A stretch of 64,000 nucleotides of DNA from Amycolatopsis methanolica 239. Lineage in GTDB: Bacteria > Actinomycetota > Actinomycetes > Mycobacteriales > Pseudonocardiaceae. The translations under genes and the position numbers were made by a program. Positions 1 to 8,409 of this stretch are shown piece by piece; the stretch's first letter is position 1, and each line of letters starts with the position of its first letter. Where the stretch lies: positions 248,001 to 312,000 of the forward strand of contig NZ_CP009110.1 of NCBI RefSeq assembly GCF_000739085.1. The letters are read 5' to 3'. Under the pieces are notes generated by a model. The model saw only the letters and a program-made list of their open reading frames with translations. It was not told the origin of the DNA and made no database searches.

Positions 1-1
1 G

Positions 2-700
2 CCGGACCTCATCAACTCCGACAGCCGCCTCGGCCGGGCCACGTTCTCCCGCGGCTCGCTGGCCAAGCTGGACCAGCTGCCGCCGAAGCTGCAGGCCGAT
101 CCGCTGAAGTTCGACGCGCCGCAGCTGATGACGCTGCCCGACGTGTTCCCCAACGGCCTCGGCAACAAGCTGACGTTCGGGATGCTGAACAACATCTGGC
201 AGCGCACGGTGCCGAAGAAGGGCGCACGCGGCAAGATCCAGAACCTGACGCAGTTCTACCACCCGCTGGACATGCTCAGCGAGTGGAACCGCGCATACGG
301 TTCCAAGGGTTTCCTGCAGTACCAGTTCTCCGTGCCGTTCGGTCGCGAGGACGCGTTGAAGGACCTGTGCCGCAAGATCGCGACGTCGGGCCACTACTCG
401 TTCCTGAACGTGTTCAAGCGGATGGGCGAAGGCAACCGCGCGCCGCTGTCCTGGCCGTCGCCGGGTTGGATGCTGTCGGTGGACTTCCCGATCAAGGACG
501 GCCTCGGCCGCTTCTGCACCGAACTCGACGAAGACGTCCTGGCCGCCGGTGGGCGGCTGTACACCGCGAAGGACTCGCGCACCACGCCGGAGACCTTCGC
601 GAAGATGTACCCCCGGCTGGAGGAGTGGCGCAAGATCCGCCAGTCGGTCGACCCCGAGGGCGTGTTCGCGTCCGACATGAGCCGGAGGCTTGAACTGTGA
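2..700 (+). CDS. dprE1: Decaprenylphosphoryl-beta-D-ribose 2'-oxidase DprE1, C-terminal part (5' end outside window)
   Basis: The reading frame is open from the first bases, so this is the last 232 codons of a larger gene. The residues match the C-terminal substrate-binding half of DprE1, including the stretch ending [14 protein letters not shown] that is typical of the family's C terminus. DprE1 is an FAD enzyme that oxidises decaprenylphosphoryl-ribose to the 2'-keto intermediate on the way to decaprenylphosphoryl-arabinose, the arabinose donor for arabinogalactan. The next gene, dprE2, starts inside the last codons (GTGA overlap), as expected for partner enzymes made together. The FAD-binding half cannot be seen, so the call rests on the C-terminal match and the dprE2 neighbour. 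Confidence 0.93.
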   Translation, partial: PDLINSDSRLGRATFSRGSLAKLDQLPPKLQADPLKFDAPQLMTLPDVFPNGLGNKLTFGMLNNIWQRTVPKKGARGKIQNLTQFYHPLDMLSEWNRAYGSKGFLQYQFSVPFGREDALKDLCRKIATSGHYSFLNVFKRMGEGNRAPLSWPSPGWMLSVDFPIKDGLGRFCTELDEDVLAAGGRLYTAKDSRTTPETFAKMYPRLEEWRKIRQSVDPEGVFASDMSRRLEL

Positions 701-1455
701 TCGACGCTGTTGGCAACCCCCAGTCGCTGCTGCTGCTCGGCGGCACGTCGGACATCGCGCTGGCCATCGCGCAGAAGTACCTCGCGGACGCGCCCGAGCT
801 GCGCGTCGTGCTGGCGGCACGGGCGTCCGAGCGCCGCAAGCTGGCCGCGGAGAAGCTGCGCGCGGCAGGCGCCTCGGTGTCCGAAGTGGACTTCGACGCG
901 AAGGACACCGCGTCCCACCCCGCGGTGCTGGACCAGGCGTTCGCGCAGGGTGACATCGACGTGGCCGTGGTGGCGTTCGGCCTGCTCGGCGACAACGAGG
1001 AGGCGTGGCAGAACCACGCCACCGCGGTCGAGCTGGCCACGGTGAACTACACCGCGGCGGTGTCGGTCGGCGTGGCGCTGGCGGACAAGCTCAAGAAGCA
1101 GGGCCACGGTTCGGTGATCGCGCTGTCCTCTGTGGCCGGTGAGCGCGTGCGGCGGTCGAACTTCGTGTACGGCTCGACCAAGGCCGGCTTCGACGGGTTC
1201 TACCTCGGCCTCGGCGAGGCGCTGGCGCCGTTCGGCGTCAAGGTCACGGTCGTGCGGCCGGGCCAGGTCAAGACGAAGATGACCGAGGGCCTCGGCAAGG
1301 CGCCGCTGGAGCAGACGGCCGAGCAGGTCGCCGAAATCGCCGTCGACGCGGCGCGCAAGGGCAAGGACCTGGTGTGGGCGCCCGGCGCGTTCCGCGCGGT
1401 CATGTCGGTGCTGCGGCACGTGCCGCGGCCGATCTTCCGCAAACTGCCGATCTGA
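697..1455 (+). CDS. dprE2: Decaprenylphosphoryl-2-keto-ribose reductase DprE2
   Basis: A 252-residue short-chain dehydrogenase. The N terminus has a nucleotide-binding loop ([10 protein letters not shown], about residues 13-22) and the catalytic YGSTK motif is near residue 155. DprE2 uses NADH to reduce the 2-keto intermediate from DprE1, completing the epimerisation to decaprenylphosphoryl-arabinose. The GTG start overlaps the dprE1 stop by four bases, which indicates translational coupling. Length and C-terminal region ([19 protein letters not shown]) agree with the family. A strong terminator follows, so this ends the transcript. Confidence 0.95.
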   Translation: MIDAVGNPQSLLLLGGTSDIALAIAQKYLADAPELRVVLAARASERRKLAAEKLRAAGASVSEVDFDAKDTASHPAVLDQAFAQGDIDVAVVAFGLLGDNEEAWQNHATAVELATVNYTAAVSVGVALADKLKKQGHGSVIALSSVAGERVRRSNFVYGSTKAGFDGFYLGLGEALAPFGVKVTVVRPGQVKTKMTEGLGKAPLEQTAEQVAEIAVDAARKGKDLVWAPGAFRAVMSVLRHVPRPIFRKLPI

Positions 1456-1467
1456 TCGTTCCACGCG

Positions 1468-1504
1468 AAAGGCCCCGGGCACTCGAGGTGCCCGGGGCCT
1501 TTTT
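1468..1504 (+). terminator. Rho-independent terminator after dprE2
   Basis: A 12-bp perfect GC-rich stem (1471-1482 with 1488-1499) has a 5-base loop and is followed by a T-run. A-T pairs extend its base. It lies 12 bases after the dprE2 stop and faces the convergent gene at 1530-1892, so it may work in both directions. Confidence 0.9.
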
Positions 1505-1529
1505 CACGTCTGGCAGGTCGGAAGCCGCT

Positions 1530-1892
1530 TCAGTCCAGCGGCTCCAGCAACAAGAGCGGGATCCGGCGGTCGGTCTTCCGCTGCCACTCCAGATACGTCG
1601 GCCAGACCGCGACGCCGTACTCCCACCACTCGCGCCGCTCCTCGCCGTCTAGCTCGCGGGCGACACAGGGTTTCTTGACCGGGCCGTCCTGCAGCTCCAC
1701 CACCGGATGCGCGCGGATGTTGCTGACCCAGCCCGGATTCGCGCGGCCGCCGCCGTTGGACGCGACCGCGAGGTACTTCCCGTCCTTCTCGATCCGCATG
1801 ATCGGCGACTTGCGGATTTTGCCGGTCTTGGTGCCGGCGGTCGTGATCACGATGATCGGGCCTCCGCCGGGCTCTCCCCCCGGAGGGATCAC
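1530..1892 (-). CDS. F420-dependent nitroreductase-family protein, N-terminally short
   Basis: A 120-residue protein of the deazaflavin (F420)-dependent nitroreductase/Ddn family. Family features are the VITTAGTKTGKIRKSP block (about residues 15-30), the VASNGG...NPGW block, VELQDG and the C-terminal RKTDRRIPLLLLEP. Family members use F420H2 to reduce quinones or nitro compounds. The only available start is a GTG immediately preceded by an in-frame TGA, and no good ribosome site is visible. About 25-30 residues expected at the N terminus are missing, and only 56 bases separate this start from the end of glfT1. It is either a short family member or a 5'-truncated remnant. Confidence 0.7.
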   Translation of the reverse strand: MIPPGGEPGGGPIIVITTAGTKTGKIRKSPIMRIEKDGKYLAVASNGGGRANPGWVSNIRAHPVVELQDGPVKKPCVARELDGEERREWWEYGVAVWPTYLEWQRKTDRRIPLLLLEPLD

Positions 1893-1948
1893 TCATGTCC
1901 AGCACAAGGCGGTGAGCCGCCGTGCTATTCCCGCCGGCCGCGTTCTCG

Positions 1949-2860
1949 TCAGTAGCGGAAGAAGCGTTCCCGCTGCCCCTGCCGCACCAGCTTGAGCCAC
2001 TGCACGAACGCGCCCGGGTCCCGTTTCACGCCCACGAAGTACAGGCCGAACCGCAGGATCTCCAGCGCACCGATCTTGCGCATCCCGGGCTGGGACAGCA
2101 GGTAGCCGCGGTTGCGGTAGGTGTAGTAGCGCTTGACCTCGTTCTCCGGGTCCTGCGCGTGGAACCGCCCGCCGAGCATCGGCTTGAACTCGTCCGAGCC
2201 GTCCGGGTGCAGGTAGGACACCCGCAGCGACGTGCCGAACGGCAGTCCGGAACGGACCAGCCGCCGGTGCACCTCGACCTCGTCGCCGCGCACGAACAGC
2301 CGCAGGTCCGGCACGCCGACCACGTCCAGGGTGGACGACCGGAACAACGCGCCGTTGAACAGCGACGCGATGCCGGGCAGGAAGTCGGTGCCCAGCTCCG
2401 CCGAGGACCGCTTCCAGGTCAGGCCCCGGCGCAGCGGGAACGCCAGCTTGTCCGGCGCGTTGATGTTGGTGACCATCGGCGAGATCTCGGCCAGACCGCG
2501 CTTCTCGGCCTCCTCCAGCAGCACCGCCAGCACCGTCTCGTCGGCCGGGCGGCCGTCGTCGTCGGCCAGCCACACCCACTCCGCGCCCAGCGCGAGCGCG
2601 TGCAGGATCCCGAGCGCGAACCCGCCCGCGCCGCCCAGGTTGTGGTGTGACGGCAGGTACGTGTACCGCCCGGGGAACGACTCGACGACGTCCCGCGCGG
2701 GCTGGTCTGGACCGTTGTCCACGACCACCAGGTGGTCCACCGGCCGGGTCTGTGCGGCGATGATCTTCAGCGAGTCCGCGAGCAGCTCACGGCGGTGCCG
2801 CGTGACGACCACCGCCGCCACACCGCCCGGTCGCATCGGAGCCTGCTCCGGACCGCTCAT
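1949..2860 (-). CDS. glfT1: Galactofuranosyltransferase GlfT1
   Basis: A 303-residue GT2-fold glycosyltransferase. The nucleotide-sugar region includes VVVDNGPD (about 46-53), the glycine-rich NLGGAGGFALG and an acidic WLADDDG motif (D100-D102) for metal and UDP-Galf binding. GlfT1 adds the first galactofuranose residues to the decaprenyl-diphospho-GlcNAc-Rha linker, starting the galactan of arabinogalactan. It starts one base after the stop of the upstream ABC ATPase gene, forming a wzm-wzt-glfT1 operon read leftward. The same trio (Rv3783-Rv3781 with glfT1 as Rv3782) occurs in M. tuberculosis, which supports the specific name. Confidence 0.92.
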   Translation of the reverse strand: MSGPEQAPMRPGGVAAVVVTRHRRELLADSLKIIAAQTRPVDHLVVVDNGPDQPARDVVESFPGRYTYLPSHHNLGGAGGFALGILHALALGAEWVWLADDDGRPADETVLAVLLEEAEKRGLAEISPMVTNINAPDKLAFPLRRGLTWKRSSAELGTDFLPGIASLFNGALFRSSTLDVVGVPDLRLFVRGDEVEVHRRLVRSGLPFGTSLRVSYLHPDGSDEFKPMLGGRFHAQDPENEVKRYYTYRNRGYLLSQPGMRKIGALEILRFGLYFVGVKRDPGAFVQWLKLVRQGQRERFFRY

Positions 2861-2861
2861 G

Positions 2862-3671
2862 TCACTCCCCGCCCTGTACCGCCGGCGCGGCGTCGATCCG
2901 CTGCGCGGCTTCCGCGCTGATGTTCTCGAACGGGTCCCGGCCCTTGTACGCGGTGAGCACCTCGCGCAGGCCGCCCCGCATCTTCATCCGGCCCTCGTCC
3001 ATCCAGATGGCCGTCGTGCACAGCTCCAAGAGTAGGTCGTCGGCGTGCGAGGCGAAGACCAACATGCCGGAGCGGTTCACCAGATCCACGAGCCGGTCCC
3101 GCGCCTTGTTGAGGAACGCCGCGTCGACCGCGCCGATGCCCTCGTCGAGGATCAGGATCTCCGGGTCGATCGTCGTGACCACGCCCAGTGCGAGCCGCAC
3201 CCGCATACCGGTCGAGTAGGTGCGCAGCGGCATCTGCAGGTAGTCGCCGAGCTCGGTGAACTCCGCGATGTCGTCGACCCGCTTCTCCATCTGCTTGCGC
3301 GTCATGCCGAGGAACAGGCCGCGGATCATGATGTTCTCGTAGCCGGAGATCTCCGGGTCCATGCCGACGCCGAGGTCGAACACCGGCGCGACCTTGCCCT
3401 GCACGCGGGCCAGGCCGCGGGTGGGCTCGTAGATGCCGGACAGCAGCCGCAGCAGGGTCGACTTGCCCGCCCCGTTGTGGCCGACCAGCCCGACCCGGTC
3501 ACCTTCGCGCAGCGACAGGGTGATGTCCTGCAGCGCCTCGATGATCGGCACCTTCGACTCGGTGCCGATCTTGCCGCCGACTTTGCCGAGGACCTTCTTC
3601 TTCAGCGACCGCGTCTTGGCGTCGAAGATCGGGAAGTCGACGTACGCGTTCTGCACATCAATGCTGACCAT
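2862..3671 (-). CDS. wzt: Galactan/polysaccharide ABC exporter, ATP-binding subunit (Wzt-type, RfbE-like)
   Basis: A 269-residue ABC ATPase. Visible motifs are Walker A GHNGAGKST (64-72), the signature YSTGM (152-156), Walker B ILILDE (172-177) and the H-loop histidine near 209. The N-terminal extension before the nucleotide-binding fold and lack of a long C-terminal carbohydrate-binding domain are typical of O-antigen-type exporters with short ATPases. With the membrane subunit nine bases upstream it probably flips the lipid-linked galactan precursor across the membrane. It corresponds to Rv3781 by neighbourhood. Confidence 0.93.
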   Translation of the reverse strand: MVSIDVQNAYVDFPIFDAKTRSLKKKVLGKVGGKIGTESKVPIIEALQDITLSLREGDRVGLVGHNGAGKSTLLRLLSGIYEPTRGLARVQGKVAPVFDLGVGMDPEISGYENIMIRGLFLGMTRKQMEKRVDDIAEFTELGDYLQMPLRTYSTGMRVRLALGVVTTIDPEILILDEGIGAVDAAFLNKARDRLVDLVNRSGMLVFASHADDLLLELCTTAIWMDEGRMKMRGGLREVLTAYKGRDPFENISAEAAQRIDAAPAVQGGE

Positions 3672-3680
3672 GGTCTGTTC

Positions 3681-4637
3681 TCACACCCAGTAGGAGACGC
3701 GGGCCCGGTAGTTGCGCATGGCGACGAGCGCGAGCAGCCAGCCCACGACCGTGATGCCACCCACGGCGACCCAGCTCCAGATGCTGACGGCCTGGCCGAT
3801 CAGCGGCGCGCGCAGGATCTGGACGAAGTGGTAGATGGGGTTCAGGTGGATGATCGGCTCCGCCCAGCTGGCAGCGCCACCGCGCTGACCGGACTTGAGC
3901 TGGTCGATCGGCCAGACGATCGGGGTCAGGTAGAACAGCAGCTGGATCAGCGAGTTGATCACCTGCGGGATGTCCCGGTACCGCGTCGAGATGATGCCCA
4001 GCAGCAGCGTCACCCAGACGCCGTTGAACGCGAGCAGCAGAAACGCCGGGATCGCGGAGAGCGTGTACCAGCCCAGCCCGGGGTGGCAGATGTTGTCCGG
4101 CGTGCACATCCCGCTCTGCGACAGCGCGTAGTCGTCGTTCAGGCTGCCGAAGAAGACGCCGACCACGACCACGATGACGATCAGGTTGTGCGCGAACATC
4201 AGCGTCTGCCGCCACACCGTGCGCAGCGCGTAAACGGTCAACGGCGCGCGGATCTGCTTGATCAGACCCTCGTTCGCGATGAACGTCTCCATGCCCTCGG
4301 TGAGGCAGCCGCTGATGAAGGCCCAGACGATGAACCCCGCGCTGATGTAGGGCAGGAACGTCTGGATGTGCATGTTGAACAGCTGCGAGTACAGCAGCCC
4401 CAGGCCGAGCGCGATCACGCCCTGGCTGATGGTGATCCAGAACGGGCCGATCACCGACCGGCGGTAGCGCTGCTTGATGTCCTGCCAGCCGAGGTGGCTC
4501 CACAGTTCGCGCTGGCGGAGTCCTTCCTTGATGTCGCCGAACGCGCGCCCGAAGGTGCGACTGTCCGACAAGGGCGGAAGCTCAGCCGCGCGGGCGAGAT
4601 CTTCGCTGGTCTGATCGACCGTGCTGGTGGCTTGCAC
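3681..4637 (-). CDS. wzm: Galactan/polysaccharide ABC exporter, permease subunit (Wzm-type, RfbD-like)
   Basis: A 318-residue ABC-2 permease with about six hydrophobic segments. The N-terminal cytosolic stretch contains the W..DIK.RYRRS.IGPFW motif shared by Wzm/TagG/RfbA permeases. A loop with two cysteines (GMCTPDNICHPG, about 187-198) probably faces outside. It is the first gene of a leftward operon with wzt and glfT1. A 222-base region separates it from the divergent membrane protein at 4860 and must hold promoters for both. It corresponds to Rv3783. Confidence 0.92.
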   Translation of the reverse strand: MQATSTVDQTSEDLARAAELPPLSDSRTFGRAFGDIKEGLRQRELWSHLGWQDIKQRYRRSVIGPFWITISQGVIALGLGLLYSQLFNMHIQTFLPYISAGFIVWAFISGCLTEGMETFIANEGLIKQIRAPLTVYALRTVWRQTLMFAHNLIVIVVVVGVFFGSLNDDYALSQSGMCTPDNICHPGLGWYTLSAIPAFLLLAFNGVWVTLLLGIISTRYRDIPQVINSLIQLLFYLTPIVWPIDQLKSGQRGGAASWAEPIIHLNPIYHFVQILRAPLIGQAVSIWSWVAVGGITVVGWLLALVAMRNYRARVSYWV

Positions 4638-4859
4638 GGGACCTAGCGTAGCGAGCGGGACACGCGCACTCCGGGCAGGGCGGAGACGCCCGATTTGGCT
4701 GATCGTCGGGCGAAATCACGCTGTGCCACCGTGCATGACGGGAGCGTGCGCGGATCGGCGCGTACGCTCACGCCCGTGATCCGGTCGCTCGCCGCCGCGG
4801 ACCGCGTTGACCAGGCGGGGGTGCGCACCGGAACGGCCGGCGTGGGGAAGGGCGGCTGA

Positions 4860-6461
4860 ATGACCACTGTCGAGGCGCCGCGGCGCCGCACTCCGATCCG
4901 CGGCTGGGTGTGGGCGGCGGTCGCGGCGTTGCCGGTCGCGTTGACGGCCGCGTGGATCGGGCTCGGCCACGACGTCCGGTACGTGCTGGGCGGTCTGGAC
5001 GTCAGCCCGTTCGGCGCCACCGGCACGTTCGTGCACCGGCCGCTGGCCTACCGCTGGCTGGCCGAGGGGCTGAGCGTCTTCGACGTCGGTTCGGTCGGCG
5101 TCGGCGAGGGCCTGGTCCGGCTGGTCGCCCTGGCCCTCACGGCGGGCGCGGCGTGGTGGTTGCGCGCCGGGCTGCGTCAGCGGCTGCCGTCCGGGGAGGC
5201 GTCGGCGGTGGCCGCGGCCGTCGGGCTGGCTCTGGCGCTGGCCCCGAACTGGGACTTCCTGCAGCCCGAGTGGGTCGCGGCCGTGTCGGGTACCGCCGCG
5301 ATCGGGGCCGCGCTGCGGACGTCGAGCCTGCTCGCCGGGCTGCTGCTGGCGCTGGCGGTGCTGGTCGGGTACGCCACCCTGCCGGTGGCGTTGATCGCGC
5401 TCGGCGTGATCGCCGTGCTGGACCGGCGGCGTACGGCGCTCGCCGGGATCACCGCCGTGGTGTCCGGGCTCGCGCTGTTCGGGTTGAGCCTGCTCGCGCC
5501 GCGGGAGTGGCGGTGGCTGCGGGAGGCGTGGCTGCTCAACGACGGGATGGCCCGCGACCTCGGCTCGATCGCGCGGTTCATGGCCAACGAGGCCATGCTC
5601 GTGCCGCTGGTCGCGGTGCTGCCGGCGAGCCTGGTGGTGCTGGTGCGCGTGTCCCGGCGACGCTGGGCCTGGCCGGTGCTGACGGTGCTCGCGCTGGCGC
5701 TCGTGCTGGGTGCGGCGGTGGTGCAGGGCCAGTGGTTCCAGTACCACCTGGCCGCCTGGGTCCCGCTGGCCGCGGGGCTGTGGGCGCTCGCCGTCGCGCG
5801 CTGGACGCTCGTGCACGGGCGCCCGCCGTGGGCGCTGGTCGGGGCGACGGTCGTGGTGCTGTTCGCCGCACGTGTGTGCCTGGGCGCGTCCTACGCGTGG
5901 CGCTCCGGCCACGGCGCGCTCGCGTACGGGCTGCTCGCCGGCCTGGTCGTCGCGGCCACGCTGGCCTGCGCGTTCGAACCCGGCCGCGGCGGACGGCAGG
6001 TGCTGTCGGTGCCGGTGCTGGTCGGGGTGCTCGCCCTGACGGTGCCCATCCTGCCGACCACGCCGTACTCGTTCGACGGCGTGCACGCCGACTACACCAA
6101 CGCCGGCCGCGTCGACATCGAGCACAAGTTCACCGAGGAGATGCTGGCCGTCCGCGACCGCATCGGCGCGGACACCCCGGTGACCTACCTCGCGTTCGGC
6201 GACATCGCCTACTTCACGCGCAACCCGACGCCGTGCCGCTACCCGTCGCCGGCCCACCTGCGGCGGGGCATGGACCTACCGTCGGTGCGGGACACGGCGA
6301 GCTACGCGGAGAACCTCGCCTGCCTGTCCGACCCGTCCGTCCGGTACGTCGTCGTCCAGCCGCTCTGGATCGACGCCGCCGGCCTGGTCGAGGGCCGGTT
6401 CGACTGCACACAAGCGATCGTCAACGACGACGTCGTGGTCTGCCCACGCGCCGACAACTAA
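4860..6461 (+). CDS. Polytopic membrane protein, GT-C glycosyltransferase-like
   Basis: A 533-residue protein with roughly 10-12 hydrophobic segments up to about residue 400 and a hydrophilic C-terminal domain of about 130 residues (from PYSFDGVHADYTNAG on) with four cysteines. This layout, many membrane helices plus an outer C-terminal domain, fits GT-C enzymes using polyprenyl-phosphate sugars. By position (between wzm and bpa) it matches Rv3779, annotated as a membrane glycosyltransferase, but sequence identity cannot be checked here. The ATG has a good ribosome site (GGGGAAGGGCGG) about six bases upstream. Substrate unknown; a role in cell-wall glycan assembly is inferred from neighbours. 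Confidence 0.75.
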   Translation: MTTVEAPRRRTPIRGWVWAAVAALPVALTAAWIGLGHDVRYVLGGLDVSPFGATGTFVHRPLAYRWLAEGLSVFDVGSVGVGEGLVRLVALALTAGAAWWLRAGLRQRLPSGEASAVAAAVGLALALAPNWDFLQPEWVAAVSGTAAIGAALRTSSLLAGLLLALAVLVGYATLPVALIALGVIAVLDRRRTALAGITAVVSGLALFGLSLLAPREWRWLREAWLLNDGMARDLGSIARFMANEAMLVPLVAVLPASLVVLVRVSRRRWAWPVLTVLALALVLGAAVVQGQWFQYHLAAWVPLAAGLWALAVARWTLVHGRPPWALVGATVVVLFAARVCLGASYAWRSGHGALAYGLLAGLVVAATLACAFEPGRGGRQVLSVPVLVGVLALTVPILPTTPYSFDGVHADYTNAGRVDIEHKFTEEMLAVRDRIGADTPVTYLAFGDIAYFTRNPTPCRYPSPAHLRRGMDLPSVRDTASYAENLACLSDPSVRYVVVQPLWIDAAGLVEGRFDCTQAIVNDDVVVCPRADN

Positions 6462-6463
6462 CG

Positions 6464-6526
6464 GCGAGTTCCACGTTCAGCGCCGCGAGTTCTGCGTTCC
6501 GGCGCGCGAGTTCTGCATTCGCGCGC
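6464..6526. repeat. Three tandem copies of a 21-bp repeat
   Basis: Copies start at 6464, 6485 and 6506. Each begins GCGAGTTC and continues with a variant of TGCGTTC and a GC-rich tail. The repeat fills the gap between the stop of the membrane protein and the stop of bpa, which converge here. Confidence 0.85.
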
Positions 6527-6532
6527 CGGACC

Positions 6533-7087
6533 TCACAGGTACTGACCGGTCCCGCTGATCCCCGGCGCCTGGCCCTCCTGGCCGCCGCGCCCGGCTGGCA
6601 GCCCGCGGCGCATCTGCTCCAGCTGCACCCGCGCCGCCATCTGCTGCGCGAACAGCGCCGTCTGGATGCCGTGGAACAGGCCCTCCAGCCAGCCGACCAG
6701 CTGGGCCTGCGCGATCCGCAGCTCGGCGTCGGACGGCGTGGTGTCGTCGGTGAACGGCTTCACCAGCCGCTCCAGCTCGCTCTGCAGCTCCGGCGCGAGC
6801 GCCTGCTCCAGCTCTTTGATCGAGGTCTGGTGGATCTCACGCAGCCGGTCACGGCTCGCGTCGTCCAGCGGCGCGGCCCGCACCTCCTCCAGCAGCTGCT
6901 TGATCATGGTGCCGATCCGCATGACCTTCGCCGGCTCTTCGACTAGGTCACCGACCGACTCCTGGTGCTCGTCGTCCTCCCGCGGGATCCGGGCCGTGCC
7001 CACCGGCGAACCGTCCGGGCCCACCACGACCACGCGGTGGGGCTGCTCGTCGGGCGAGGGCGACTCGGAAAACTTTGGCTCTGTCAT
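6533..7087 (-). CDS. bpa: Bacterial proteasome activator Bpa (PafE)
   Basis: A 184-residue helical protein ending in GQYL, the C-terminal motif that inserts into alpha-ring pockets of the 20S proteasome and opens the gate. The middle (about 55-160) is predicted to be a helical bundle, the fold that forms the Bpa dodecamer ring, with disordered, proline- and glycine-rich ends. Bpa stimulates ATP-independent degradation of unfolded or specific substrates such as HspR in mycobacteria. Its place between the GT-C-like gene and the aminotransferase homologue matches Rv3780. Confidence 0.92.
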   Translation of the reverse strand: MTEPKFSESPSPDEQPHRVVVVGPDGSPVGTARIPREDDEHQESVGDLVEEPAKVMRIGTMIKQLLEEVRAAPLDDASRDRLREIHQTSIKELEQALAPELQSELERLVKPFTDDTTPSDAELRIAQAQLVGWLEGLFHGIQTALFAQQMAARVQLEQMRRGLPAGRGGQEGQAPGISGTGQYL

Positions 7088-7209
7088 TGCTCCATCCTGG
7101 CTGGTTCGTCGACGCGCTGGGTTCGAGCCTAGCGTTCGCGGAGGTCCGCGGTCGCCGACAGCCCAACCCCGGACGCACTGCGAAACTACTCGTCCGTACG
7201 GTGTTGTCC

Positions 7210-8409
7210 ATGGCGTTCGACGTCGCTCGAATTCGTGGGTTGTTCCCCGCGCTGGGTGACGGCTGGATCCACTTCGACGGCCCTGCCGGAATGCTGGTAC
7301 CCGAACAGGTGGCCTCGGCCGTGTCGACGGCGATGCGTGCCCCGGTCTCCGGCCCGGGCGGCGCGTTCCCGGCGTCCCAGCGTGCGGAGAGCATCGTGAC
7401 CGCGGCCAGGCGGGCGGTGGCCGATCTCGTCGGTGCCGATCCGGCTGGTGTCGTGCTCGGTTCGAGCGCGGCGGTGCTGTTGCGCCGGCTCGTCGACGCC
7501 CTGTCCGAGCGCTGGACGCTGGGCGACGAGGTGGTGGTCTCGCGCCTCGACGAGCAGACCAACATCGCGCCGTGGACGCACGGCGCGAAACGCGTCGGCG
7601 CGGTCGTGCGCTGGGCCGAGATCGACATCGAGAACTGCGAGCTGCCCGCCTGGCAGTACGAGAACCTGGTCAACGCCCGCACGAAGGCGGTGGCCGTCAC
7701 CGCCGCGTCGGGCGCCGTCGGCACGCGGCCCGACGTGCCCACGATCGCCGAGTTCGCCAAGCGCGTCGGCGCGCTGGTGGTCGTCGACGCCACGGCGGCG
7801 GCGCCGTTCCTGCCGCTCGACATGAACGCGCTGGGCGCGGACGTGCTCGTGGTGTCCGCGCAGGCCTGGGGCGGCCCGGCTGTCGGCGCCCTCGTCTTCC
7901 GCGACCCCGACCTGCTGGAACGGCTCCCGTCCGCGTCGCTCGACCCCGGCGCCCGCGGCCCCGCCCGGCTGGAGCTGGGCCCGCACGCGTACCCGCTGCT
8001 CGCCGGGCTCGTCGCGTCGATCGACTACCTCGCCGGCCTGGACGACGCGGCCACCGGCTCCCGCCGCGAGCGGCTGGTGACCTCGCTCGGCTCGGCGAAG
8101 TCGTACCACGCCGGGCTGCTCGCCCAGCTCAGCACCGAGCTGCGTGCGCTGCGGCACGTCATGGTCATCGGCGATGCGATGCGCCGCATCCCGGCGCTGG
8201 CGTTCACCGTCACCGGCAAGAAGGCGCCGGAGATCGCGGAGTACCTGGCCTCGCAGGGCCTGTGCGCGTTCGCCGACCTCGGCACCAGCGGCGTGTTCGC
8301 CGCGCTCGGCGTCGGAGAGGTGGGCGGCGCGGTGCGGATAGCGCTCGCCCACTACTCCAACGTCTTCGAGGTCAACCAGCTGGTGCGGGTGCTGGAAGAA
8401 CTGCGTTAA
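7210..8409 (+). CDS. Class V aminotransferase / cysteine desulfurase-like protein lacking the PLP lysine
   Basis: A 399-residue protein of the NifS/class V aminotransferase fold, positional counterpart of Rv3778c. Fold landmarks include HFDGPAG near the N terminus, the phosphate-site region VVLGSSAA (81-88) and the aspartate of VVDATAAAPF (D193) that contacts the PLP ring. Where active enzymes have S-x-H/Q-K followed by a GP loop, this protein reads SAQAWGGP (216-223), with alanine at the position of the Schiff-base lysine. It may therefore not work as a normal PLP enzyme. The ATG at 7210 is preferred since homologues start near the RIRGLFPAL segment. An in-frame GTG sits nine bases upstream. 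Confidence 0.82.
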   Translation: MAFDVARIRGLFPALGDGWIHFDGPAGMLVPEQVASAVSTAMRAPVSGPGGAFPASQRAESIVTAARRAVADLVGADPAGVVLGSSAAVLLRRLVDALSERWTLGDEVVVSRLDEQTNIAPWTHGAKRVGAVVRWAEIDIENCELPAWQYENLVNARTKAVAVTAASGAVGTRPDVPTIAEFAKRVGALVVVDATAAAPFLPLDMNALGADVLVVSAQAWGGPAVGALVFRDPDLLERLPSASLDPGARGPARLELGPHAYPLLAGLVASIDYLAGLDDAATGSRRERLVTSLGSAKSYHAGLLAQLSTELRALRHVMVIGDAMRRIPALAFTVTGKKAPEIAEYLASQGLCAFADLGTSGVFAALGVGEVGGAVRIALAHYSNVFEVNQLVRVLEELR

